Below, in pieces: positions 50,329 through 58,237 of a stretch of 64,000 bases of DNA (its first letter is position 1; every line of letters begins with the position of its first letter). The notes beneath the pieces were generated by a model. It did not search any database. It was given only the letters and a program-made list of their open reading frames with translations, and was not told the DNA's origin. The position numbers were made by a program, and so were the translations under genes. This stretch comes from CALMBW01 sp963779645 (GTDB lineage Bacteria; Actinomycetota; CADDZG01; WHSQ01): positions 434,001 to 498,000 of the forward strand of contig CAVZYX010000005.1 of NCBI GenBank assembly GCA_963779645.1, written 5' to 3'.

Positions 50329-52866
50329 TTAGTTGTGCTTGTGACGCCTCTTGCCCGAAGCCTTCTCACAGATGTGCAGGTTGCCCTGTCCATCGGTGAA
50401 CTGGAACTCCGAGGCCACAGCCTTGTACAGGCCTGTGACGTCCCTGATCAGGACCTTGAAGCCACCGTTCTGGTTCGAGGACGTGCCCTTACGGGTGGCG
50501 AATGAGCCACCAGCCTTGAGCTGAACCTTGACGGGAACGAAAGCCTTGCAGTCGGGGAAGTCCGGGGCGCTGACCTTGCCCCTGACCCGCAGCGAAGACT
50601 TGCCGTTGCCCAAGCTCACGTGCTTGAACCTGGTGATCTTGGCCGAACGGTCGTGGTTGATGACCTGGTCGGTGTTCTCGGAGTTGTCCTCCAGACCAGC
50701 ACAACCTGGGTCAGCCGGGTAGTCCGTAGCACCGTCACCGTCGTTGTCGACGTTGTCGTTGCACTGCGACTCAACCTGCTGCTCCTCGACCGACTTGGTC
50801 ACCGCAGAGGTGTCGTCGTCGGCGTCGGTGCTGTCACCGTCACCGTTGCTGTCCAGGTTCGCCGTGATCGTGGCGCCACCCTCGTTGACTGCGGTGATGT
50901 CCTGCGTAGCGGTTCCATCGGCTCCGGTCTCTTCGACTGGGTTGCCATTGAAGGCCACGATGCCAACACCTGTGTTGGTCCAGAACAGCTCACCGTTGTC
51001 CGTGCCACCAAGCTCGGCCTCATCGGTCGAAACGAGCACGCCGTTGAGGTCGTAGGTGCACACGATCAGGGTGTCCTGGTCGTCTTCCTGGTTGGTACGG
51101 AACTTGTCGCCCGTTGCACACGGGTCGGCAGGGTCCTGACCAGGCGTCTCGAAGACGAGCTCGACGTCTACAGCAGCACCGGCCACCGTCTTGACGATCG
51201 AAGCGGTGTTCTCTTCATCAGCACAACCGAACTCGTCGTCCGTGTCGTCTTCACCTTCGGCATCGATGCAGAACGTGATGTTGGAGGTTCCGGCGTCGTC
51301 GACGCCATCACCATCCGCGTCGGTAGCAATCCAGTCGACGTCGTACTCATCGGCTTCGTCGTCACCACCGGTTCCGTCACATACCGCGACCTCGTTGAAG
51401 TCGTTGTCGTCGTCATCAAGGTCCTGAGCGTCACAGTCGGCAGTGTCGGTGAATTCTCCAACACCTTCGAGTTGGAACACAGCGTCGGCACCGGCGCCTC
51501 CGGTTACTTCTGGGTCCTCGATGGGCTCACCGAACTGGTCGAACTCGCAACCCTCGATCTCTTCGCCATCTGCATCTCCTGCAGAGTCGATCAGGTTCGT
51601 CTCTTCGTCGTTGACTGTCTCGTCTTCGTTACAACCATCTTCGTCATCGTCAGCGTCGGCTACGTCGAAGGAGGCGGTCAGTTCCTCAGAGGAAGTGTCT
51701 TCCGTCGAGGCATAGTGAACATCGAAGACACAAAGATCATCCGTGTAGATGAACACACTCGTGGCGTCGGCATCCTGGTCGTAGACCAAAGCCGTGCCCG
51801 CGCCGTTGGGGTAGTCACCGCCAGCGACACACTCGACCTCGTCCTCAGGGTCGTTACCAAAGATCGCAACCGTTAGGTCCTGACCTTCGGGAACGTCGCC
51901 GTCGGCAAAGTAAGCAATCCAGCCCTGGCCGGTCGCAGGAGCGGCAGCGTTGTCAGGGTCGATCTTCACGATGAAGTTGGCTTCGAAGTCACAGCCGTCG
52001 AGCGCCTCTTCACCATCGATTGCGACATCCTCATCTTCCTGCGCCGAAACATCTTGATCTTCAAAGCCAGCGTCACCGGTCAGTTCGATGCATGCCGACG
52101 CCTCAGTGACGTCGTCGCTGGTCGTGAAACCAACGGCTAGGTCGCCGGATGGCAATGACGTCCCGTGCGGGAAGGGCTCGCCCTCGTCGACCTCGTCACA
52201 TTCCTCGATCGCGGTCTCGTCCGGGACGAGGTCGATTGGGAACTCAACTCCACCGCCCTCACCGCCGGAGCAGAACAAAGCGATCTCACCGGTCGGGACC
52301 TCGTCGTTGTCCTCGAAAGGATCAGTCGAGCTGTCTGTATCGGCGTCATCGAGGTAGATGTCGAACTCCGTGTCAGTTTCACAGTTGGCGCTTGTCTCAA
52401 CGGTCTCCCCGCTGAGCGCAGGCGTACCTGCACATGCGACCACCCAGATGTCGTAGTTGTCGCCTGTCGTATCCGAATCGAGTGAGGCGGGCACGTCGTA
52501 CTCGAGTTCGTACGCCTCTGCCGCTCCCGAGTCCTCATCCGGATCTGGATCGCCACCGGCGGGCTGCACACCCGAAGTGTCTGTCCCTGCGGTCACGCAC
52601 GGCGTGTCGCCTGGGTCGCTGCCCGACTCACAGATATACCAAGTCGTCTGCGTTGCCGCCGGGTCGGCGATCGATGTGAGATGTGCAGTCTCATTCTGAC
52701 CGTCATCCAGGTCGCTGAGCGCGTCCGTATCCGCCCAGTCATCATTCGGCAGCAAGCTCGCTACCGAGTCTATCGTCGTGTCCTGCGCTTGCGCGGCAGG
52801 AGCGATCGCCATGACACCGATCACGAGACCAAGCGACGCTAAAACGCTAAAGAGTCTCTTTTGCAA
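50329..52866 (-). CDS. Acidic modular secreted protein (array member 4, longest)
   Basis: 845 residues. TTG start at 52866, fixed by GGAGGTGA directly upstream. Signal peptide (~1-28), module N (VASLLPNDDWADTDALSD...ATQTTWYICE), then Asp/Glu-dominated middle and Ig-like modules (LIDSAGDADGEEIEGCEFDQFGEP, ITFCIDAEGEDDTDDEFGCADEE, CTYDLNGVLVSTDEAELGG). CNDNVDNDGDGATDYPADPGC leads to the C-terminal module (SSLRVRGKVSAPDFPDCKAFVPVKVQLKAGG), ending in a basic HKHN tail. It is extremely acidic, as in Ca- or salt-adapted surface proteins. Three ~15-bp direct repeats mark its promoter side. Confidence 0.78.
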   Translation of the reverse strand: MQKRLFSVLASLGLVIGVMAIAPAAQAQDTTIDSVASLLPNDDWADTDALSDLDDGQNETAHLTSIADPAATQTTWYICESGSDPGDTPCVTAGTDTSGVQPAGGDPDPDEDSGAAEAYELEYDVPASLDSDTTGDNYDIWVVACAGTPALSGETVETSANCETDTEFDIYLDDADTDSSTDPFEDNDEVPTGEIALFCSGGEGGGVEFPIDLVPDETAIEECDEVDEGEPFPHGTSLPSGDLAVGFTTSDDVTEASACIELTGDAGFEDQDVSAQEDEDVAIDGEEALDGCDFEANFIVKIDPDNAAAPATGQGWIAYFADGDVPEGQDLTVAIFGNDPEDEVECVAGGDYPNGAGTALVYDQDADATSVFIYTDDLCVFDVHYASTEDTSSEELTASFDVADADDDEDGCNEDETVNDEETNLIDSAGDADGEEIEGCEFDQFGEPIEDPEVTGGAGADAVFQLEGVGEFTDTADCDAQDLDDDDNDFNEVAVCDGTGGDDEADEYDVDWIATDADGDGVDDAGTSNITFCIDAEGEDDTDDEFGCADEENTASIVKTVAGAAVDVELVFETPGQDPADPCATGDKFRTNQEDDQDTLIVCTYDLNGVLVSTDEAELGGTDNGELFWTNTGVGIVAFNGNPVEETGADGTATQDITAVNEGGATITANLDSNGDGDSTDADDDTSAVTKSVEEQQVESQCNDNVDNDGDGATDYPADPGCAGLEDNSENTDQVINHDRSAKITRFKHVSLGNGKSSLRVRGKVSAPDFPDCKAFVPVKVQLKAGGSFATRKGTSSNQNGGFKVLIRDVTGLYKAVASEFQFTDGQGNLHICEKASGKRRHKHN

Positions 52867-52900
52867 CTAGTCACCTCCCAATAGGTGTTTCCGATTTCTT

Positions 52901-52947
52901 ACACAACATGAATCCACACAACATGAACCCACCACAACATTTGAATC
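52901..52947 (-). promoter_or_regulatory. Three tandem ~15-bp repeats upstream of array member 4
   Basis: ACACAACATGAATCC (52901-52915), ACACAACATGAACCC (52916-52930) and ACCACAACATTTGAATC (52931-52947), head to tail, 35 bp before the TTG start. Iterated sites of this kind usually bind an activator or repressor. They are not coding. Confidence 0.6.
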
Positions 52948-53248
52948 AGTGAGCTTGACGGCGCTCACTAGCCGCAAAACGTATCCCACCGTAACGTGCT
53001 TTTCCTACTCCCCGTCCCCCTCTCTCGGTAAACGGTTCTTACTGGCACAAAGAGAACGCACCGAAGCTACCTCCTAAATGCGCTTCCTTCAAATAACAAC
53101 GACCCCGCGACGGGAAAGTTGCTTGTTCTCCGGCTCTTGAGATCGTCGTTCCTTTTCTCTTTACATCCAGGAATAACCAGGCTCCTAGAGATTGCCGCCC
53201 AACGCTTTGTATGCCCCGCTTTGATGCGAGTCAAGCATTTGATATGGG
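52948..53248. other. 301-bp intergenic stretch between array member 4 and the ECF sigma gene
   Basis: AT-richer than its surroundings, with no ORF showing codon bias. It contains GAGCTTGACGGCGCTC-like short inverted pairs. It probably holds the promoter of array member 4 and the 3' end region of the sigma gene. I can identify no RNA gene. Confidence 0.4.
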
Positions 53249-54193
53249 CTAGGAGAAGGAGATCTGAACCGAGACGATCCTCTGCTGCGTGGGCGAGAAG
53301 GCGATGACCACCTGGTAGGCGCCTTCGTCCGGCATCGATTCGAGGTAGTTGGGGCGAGATGTGACCTTGTAGGTACCGGCATAGGTGTAGGTCCAGCCGC
53401 CCCAATCGGTGGTTCCTCGAGACACCTCTGCGCCTTCAGCGACGTAGGAATAGGTGCCTTCAGCGGTTCTCGCTTCCATGAGCAACTCGTGGACCCCGCC
53501 ATGATTCTCGTGGCTTACATGAACACCGAAGGAACCCTCGCCATCTACCTGCATCACTCCTGACAGCGATTGCGTGAACCGAGTGAGTTCGGTATCGCTA
53601 GCCGTTCCTCCCGCCGACGTGATCTGCGTTGGGTAGGCGCATGCCTCACAAAGACCAGCCTCCGGACCGGTGGACGCGCCGAGACCGATCGTCACTCCTT
53701 CGGGCTCAGAGGGAGTTTCACTAGGCTGCGGCTCGGGTTCTTCGGCGCTGTCCGATCCGTCATCTTCTGGATCGACGACCGGTTCTTCGGGGGCCGGGGT
53801 TGGGACGGGTTCAGCAGGCGGTTCAACAACGCTTCCGTCGGTGTCTTGGGAGTTCGTGTCGGGTTCCTCTTTCGGCTTGTGCCTACGGGCCTTGTGAAGA
53901 ACGACCGCGTCGGTTACGGCAGCTTGGTAAGAAGCGGGTTCGGTTCGTTCGGCGCGAGGTTCGTCGACGGAGGTGCCTGCTCCACCGGAAACTACTGCGG
54001 TTGTAACAAAAATCGCCGTTGCGGCTGTCGTGAACTTGTCGGCGATGAACGTTCCGCATTGCTGGAGCGCGGTGCTGCACGAAACAGCCACCTGTCCACT
54101 GGCAGAAGTAGCAACCTGCGCAGCTTCGCGCGATCTGCCCTTCGACGTTACGGAAGCGAGCGAGTAAACGGGCGGGCACGAAGATCGATGCAA
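53249..54193 (-). CDS. Membrane helix and extracellular domain of a frameshifted ECF sigma factor
   Basis: From about KGRSREAAQVATSASGQVAVSC onward this frame continues the sigma gene: a membrane helix (TTAATAIFVTTAVVSGGAG), a Pro/Glu-rich linker (EPPAEPVPTPAPEEPVVDPE), then a ~140-residue beta domain with a Cys pair (GLCEACAYP) and strands (GSFGVHVSHENHGGVHELLMEARTAEGTYSYVAEG, WTYTYAGTYKVTSRP). The free start at 54193 has no ribosome site, and the first ~18 residues overlap the sigma frame. The outer domain is a likely sensor. Confidence 0.7.
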   Translation of the reverse strand: MHRSSCPPVYSLASVTSKGRSREAAQVATSASGQVAVSCSTALQQCGTFIADKFTTAATAIFVTTAVVSGGAGTSVDEPRAERTEPASYQAAVTDAVVLHKARRHKPKEEPDTNSQDTDGSVVEPPAEPVPTPAPEEPVVDPEDDGSDSAEEPEPQPSETPSEPEGVTIGLGASTGPEAGLCEACAYPTQITSAGGTASDTELTRFTQSLSGVMQVDGEGSFGVHVSHENHGGVHELLMEARTAEGTYSYVAEGAEVSRGTTDWGGWTYTYAGTYKVTSRPNYLESMPDEGAYQVVIAFSPTQQRIVSVQISFS

Positions 54194-54794
54194 GAGACTC
54201 GATCCAGTTGCGCTTGAAATTCTGACGCGCGCGATGGATCAGCGCCTTCACCTGTACATCGGTGATGCCAAGCGCAGCAGCGACCTCTTCGTAGGACAAG
54301 CCTTCAAAGTCGCGTAGCACGATCGCGGCACGGTGCATCGGAGGAAGATTCCCGATGACACGACGCACGCGGTGGCTCTCGAAACGACCCATCACCTCGT
54401 CTTCGGGGCCATCCACACACTCGGCGGCCATCTCGAGCTCGTCGCCGGGTGTGAGATCAGCGGGGTGACGATCGGAAGAACGGATCTGGTCGAGACATAC
54501 GTTCGTAGCTATGCGAGCGACCCAGGCGCCAACCTGATAGCGACCGTTGAAGCGAGGGAGCGCTCGGTACATGCGAAGGAAAGTTTCTTGGGTAGCCTCG
54601 TCGACGTCCTCGCGTTTGCGTAGCATCCGGCGGCAGATGCCCTGGACGCGCGCGTGGTGCCGGCTGTAGAGCTCTTCGTAAGCGCCGGCCTCACCGCGCT
54701 TGAAGGCGATGACGAGTTGTTTATCCTCTTGTGGCTCCTCGGGCACGCGAAAGTGACCGAGAGACTTACCCTTGTGGATCGTGTGTCCCTTCAA
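53883..54794 (-). CDS. ECF sigma factor, N-terminal part of a membrane-spanning sigma protein (frameshift near 54140)
   Basis: TTG start at 54794 after GAGGGAGACCG. Sigma region 2 is at ~25-105 (GAYEELYSRHHARVQGICRRMLRKREDVDEATQETFLRMYRALPRF, YQVGAWVARIATNVCLDQIR). Region 4 is at ~150-205 (MHRAAIVLRDFEGLSYEEVAAALGITDVQVKALIHRARQNFKRNW). Beyond FVPARLLARFRNVEG the frame becomes Cys/Arg-rich without structure, while the next frame gives a membrane helix as in the relative at 24884. One extra base near GGG (54138-54140) explains it. The total is 1546 bp, one over a multiple of three. It lies beside the acidic array. Confidence 0.8.
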   Translation of the reverse strand: MKGHTIHKGKSLGHFRVPEEPQEDKQLVIAFKRGEAGAYEELYSRHHARVQGICRRMLRKREDVDEATQETFLRMYRALPRFNGRYQVGAWVARIATNVCLDQIRSSDRHPADLTPGDELEMAAECVDGPEDEVMGRFESHRVRRVIGNLPPMHRAAIVLRDFEGLSYEEVAAALGITDVQVKALIHRARQNFKRNWIESLASIFVPARLLARFRNVEGQIARSCAGCYFCQWTGGCFVQHRAPAMRNVHRRQVHDSRNGDFCYNRSSFRWSRHLRRRTSRRTNRTRFLPSCRNRRGRSSQGP

Positions 54795-54989
54795 CGGTCT
54801 CCCTCTGTCCCCCAGCGTTTCACGGGGTAGCCGTTACTCCAATAGCTCAAATGGGTCATATCGGTCGACTTGGGTCCGAAAGCCACCCAAGAATTCTTCG
54901 CTACCACTAACCTGCAACGCCGTGAGCTATCGAAAGTTGTTCCCTTCCAGCCTCGCCATCATGAGGCTTCGACAGGCAAGGAAGCCGGA

Positions 54990-56957
54990 TTGAGAACCCT
55001 GATACTGGAACGAGGGCCCGAGGTCCGCAGGTGGATCCTGGCAGGCGCCATCGTCGTCATCCCGCTGGTGGTCGTGCGCACCTTGAACAATGGTGTCAAC
55101 ACCCCGAAGTTCGCACTCATCATCGTCGTGCTTAGCCTCGTGGCCGCCATCCGCATCGCCGAGATATCCCAAGGCGCGCCGGCCGGAACACTCAAGCTCG
55201 CCCTGATACCTGCCGGGGCCTTCGTCGTTCCCCTTCTGATCAGCTGGCTCCTGAGCGACTTCAAGGGGTGGACCTGGCTAGGTGAGTACGGCCGGTGGCA
55301 GGGACTCTTTCCTTATCTTCTATTCGCCCTGTGGGGCATCTTCATCGCCGACGCTTTCGAAGGTCATCTGTCCAAGCTCGTTTGGGCGTTCGCGGTCGTG
55401 GGCGGAGCGGTGGGCCTACTTGCAACACTTCAGGCCCTGGGTCTCGATCCGATTCCTGGCTACACCCGAAGCGCCGTCCCCGGCTCGATAGCCACCCTCG
55501 GAAACCCGAACTTCACGGGCGGCTTCCTGGCGATCCTGCTCCCGGCAAGTTTGGGATTGTGGTTCGCCGAACCCGAGAGGCGACTTCTGCTGTCTGCGAT
55601 CCTCATCGTCACGGCAGTTGGGGTTGTGGTGACGCTCAGCCAGGGAGGGTGGGTTGCCGCCCTGGTTGGTGTCAGCATCATTCTGGGATCCATCTTTGGC
55701 CCTACCTGGACCAAGGCGCGAACCCTCAGTGTCGTCATCGCGGTGGGCGCAGTGTTGTTCGCGGTAGCACTCGCAGCCGCACCGCTCGTTTTCGATTCAT
55801 TGAAGGAGTACTCGCCACAGTCGGTCCGTCTGCGTGGCATGTGGTGGGCGGCGGCGGTCGACATGGGAGCCGATTCACCGGTCTGGGGTAATGGACCCAA
55901 CGCCTTCGGATACGAGGGCGTACAGCACCGTCTTCAGGAAGAGGCAGAGCTCGATCCCTTCGGTTTTCCCGACGACCCACACTCCGTTCTGTTCGCGATG
56001 TTCGCCAACGCGGGGATCCTGGGAGCCGGAGGGTTCCTCTTGTCTGCGGCCTGGGCGCTGAAGAAGGCACGCACGATGGATCAGGACGACATTCTGAAGT
56101 TCGCGATCGCGGCCTCCGTTGCCGCCTACTTCGCGCAGTCGCTCCTGAGCATCGATGAGCTCTCGCTACGACTGGTTTTCTGGTCGGCGATCGGCGGCCT
56201 TGCGGTTTCCGCAAGCACGTCGGCAGTGAAAAAGAAGCGATCAACCAAGCAGAAAACGAAGACAGCAAGGTCGCGCTCGGCTTCTCCTCAGCGCTTGCAA
56301 AACCCGATCGTCTTGGGAGCCGCTCTACTAGTGCCTATCGCAGCTTTCTGGTACACGAGCCGTTTCGTGGCCGCCGACCGTGCGATCGCCCTCGCATTCG
56401 GCGAACTCCGGCGCGATGAGATCTCCGAAGCTGCTGAGGAGTTCGAGCGTGCGCTATCTCTCCGCGACGACTACGAGTACCGGCACATCTACGGGTTCCG
56501 GATCGGGCCCGTAGGAGGCCGCGACTCTCGCTACTTCGAAGCCATGGAACGAGCGATGTCGTTCGTTCCCGAGTTCCCAGATCTCCCCGCCATCCGAGAC
56601 AAGGCTCGTCTGTACGCGGCTGGGGCCGAACGAGAAATCACCGGTTTCCTAGATAAAGCAGCAGACCTGTACGAAGTCGCGTTGGACATCGATCCGTACA
56701 ATCGAATACTTAGAGAAGAAGGTCTAGAGGTGCTCTTGATGGCGGAGCGAGATTCTTACGTCGTCGACTACGTCCACGGACTTCCTGAAGACTCCAAAGA
56801 GCAATACGCATGGGCCGCCCTCGCGCTGGCAGCGGGACGAGAAGGCGAAACGGAACTGGCCTTGGATGCCCTCGACATCGCGGTAGCGCTGAACTTCCAG
56901 CTCGACTGGGTGATCCAAGCCCAAGAGGTGTTGGGTGTTGAACCCGAAACCCCCTAA
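54990..56957 (+). CDS. O-antigen ligase/Wzy-like membrane protein with C-terminal helical repeats
   Basis: About 655 residues from TTG 54990 (GGAAG upstream; the longer reading has no site and low coding character). Roughly ten membrane helices run from ~15 to 370. The Wzy_C-type block is GNPNFTGGFLAILLPASLGLW, and a large external loop carries GNGPNAFGYEGVQHRLQEE...DDPHSVLFAMFANAGILG. After a last helix (~435-455), ~190 residues of TPR-like helices follow (AAEEFERALSLRDDYEYRH, KAADLYEVALDIDPYNRIL). The protein should polymerise or ligate lipid-linked glycan outside the membrane. The Wzz-like gene starts 5 bp later. Confidence 0.8.
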   Translation: MRTLILERGPEVRRWILAGAIVVIPLVVVRTLNNGVNTPKFALIIVVLSLVAAIRIAEISQGAPAGTLKLALIPAGAFVVPLLISWLLSDFKGWTWLGEYGRWQGLFPYLLFALWGIFIADAFEGHLSKLVWAFAVVGGAVGLLATLQALGLDPIPGYTRSAVPGSIATLGNPNFTGGFLAILLPASLGLWFAEPERRLLLSAILIVTAVGVVVTLSQGGWVAALVGVSIILGSIFGPTWTKARTLSVVIAVGAVLFAVALAAAPLVFDSLKEYSPQSVRLRGMWWAAAVDMGADSPVWGNGPNAFGYEGVQHRLQEEAELDPFGFPDDPHSVLFAMFANAGILGAGGFLLSAAWALKKARTMDQDDILKFAIAASVAAYFAQSLLSIDELSLRLVFWSAIGGLAVSASTSAVKKKRSTKQKTKTARSRSASPQRLQNPIVLGAALLVPIAAFWYTSRFVAADRAIALAFGELRRDEISEAAEEFERALSLRDDYEYRHIYGFRIGPVGGRDSRYFEAMERAMSFVPEFPDLPAIRDKARLYAAGAEREITGFLDKAADLYEVALDIDPYNRILREEGLEVLLMAERDSYVVDYVHGLPEDSKEQYAWAALALAAGREGETELALDALDIAVALNFQLDWVIQAQEVLGVEPETP

Positions 56958-56962
56958 GCTCC

Positions 56963-58237
56963 ATGGGCGATGAAAGTGACCCCATGGAAGAGCTGACGCT
57001 GAACGATTACCTCGCCCTCCTCCGCAGGCGCTGGAAGACGATCACGGCAACAACGCTAGCGGTGATGCTAGGCGCGCTGGCTGTTACGGCAGCTCGCGGC
57101 AATCCCGCCCCCCTGGTCGCCGAGCCATCAGCGCAACTACTTCCAGAGGCGCGGTTGCTGCTCGGGCCGAGCTTGGATAAGAACGGCAACCTCGTCGAGC
57201 CTCAGCCCAGCACGGCAGCCGAGATCCTCCGATCCGAGCAGATCGCGAACAGGGCGGGAGAAGCGATCGGTTGGGATGACTCCGACGCATTGCTAGCTGA
57301 CCTCACCGTGACGGCGGAAACGGAGGTGCTGGTGATCTCTCATCCCGGCACGGAAGACATCGGCGGTGACGAGGTAACCGAGGCATTCGCTCTTGCATTT
57401 CTGGATTTCCAACAACGAGAGGTCGCTGAAACGCAGCGGAACCAACTGGTTGATCTCAAGGCGGCATTGGAGGGAGAGAACGAACGCCTCGAGGAGCAGC
57501 TCTCTCAGCTCGTGAAGATCGACTATCCGGATGAAAGGTCGGCCGGCTCAGCAATCGTGGCTGCCATCGCCGGCAGCAATGCACAAACCATCGGGCTCAC
57601 TGAGAAACTCACGAACGTCGAATCCTTCGATACCGAGGATGTTGGTCAACTCCTGGGCGTTACCTCGACCGCCACCAGCGCGACCGCAGCAACGGCCGAT
57701 CCGGCAGTTGAGGTACCTGCCACCAGCACATCAACATCCAAACCGTGGGCGCGCAACGGAGTGGCGGGATTGATCATTGGCGTCATCGTGGGAGCGTTTC
57801 TGGTTCTCCTTCAGGAGCAACTACGCGGCCGGTTCCTCTCCATCCGAAACGTGGAGCAGTTGCTTCGGCTCCCGGTCCTCGCTGTAGCCGAGGAAAGGAC
57901 GGCGGATCCAAGACCTTTCCAGAAGGTGGCGCTCCTGTTTTCGAAACCGTCCGTCGCATCTGTCGCTTTGGTGGGTCCAGGCATCGACGAAACGGATCCC
58001 TATGCAGCGCAGCTGAGACAGGCACTCACCGCCGACAATGAGTCTGCTCCCACAGTCATCGGGATCGACGACCCGCTCCAGTCCCCCAAGGGGCTGAGGG
58101 AAGCCGCAGCCGCAGATAAAGTGGTGCTTCTAGTCGATCCCAATCGCGTTTCAAAGACCACCGTCTCCACGACTGTGGAAGATTTGAGGAGGGTGGGGGC
58201 CGATCTGGAAGGCGTTCTGGTCATCGGAAAGATCTAG
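56963..58237 (+). CDS. Wzz-type polysaccharide co-polymerase with a degenerate kinase-like tail
   Basis: 424 residues. N-terminal LTNDYLALLRRRWKTI-type Wzz start (read as LTLNDYLALLRRRWKTITATTLAVMLGAL), a periplasm-side coiled coil at ~155-215, and a second membrane helix (GVAGLIIGVIVGAFLVLL, ~267-285). The last ~130 residues follow the fold order of bacterial tyrosine kinases (LLRLPVLAVAEE, SVASVALVGPGIDETDPYAAQLRQAL, AADKVVLLVDPNRVSKTTV), but the Walker A lysine loop and the Tyr cluster are absent. It may set chain length without kinase activity. It overlaps the stop of the convergent carbamoyltransferase by 4 bp. Confidence 0.78.
   Translation: MGDESDPMEELTLNDYLALLRRRWKTITATTLAVMLGALAVTAARGNPAPLVAEPSAQLLPEARLLLGPSLDKNGNLVEPQPSTAAEILRSEQIANRAGEAIGWDDSDALLADLTVTAETEVLVISHPGTEDIGGDEVTEAFALAFLDFQQREVAETQRNQLVDLKAALEGENERLEEQLSQLVKIDYPDERSAGSAIVAAIAGSNAQTIGLTEKLTNVESFDTEDVGQLLGVTSTATSATAATADPAVEVPATSTSTSKPWARNGVAGLIIGVIVGAFLVLLQEQLRGRFLSIRNVEQLLRLPVLAVAEERTADPRPFQKVALLFSKPSVASVALVGPGIDETDPYAAQLRQALTADNESAPTVIGIDDPLQSPKGLREAAAADKVVLLVDPNRVSKTTVSTTVEDLRRVGADLEGVLVIGKI

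Noticed and set aside
50620..51876. 418-codon plus-strand ORF opposite array member 4
   Set aside because: Antisense image of an Asp-rich gene, giving Val/Gly/Arg runs; no start signals.
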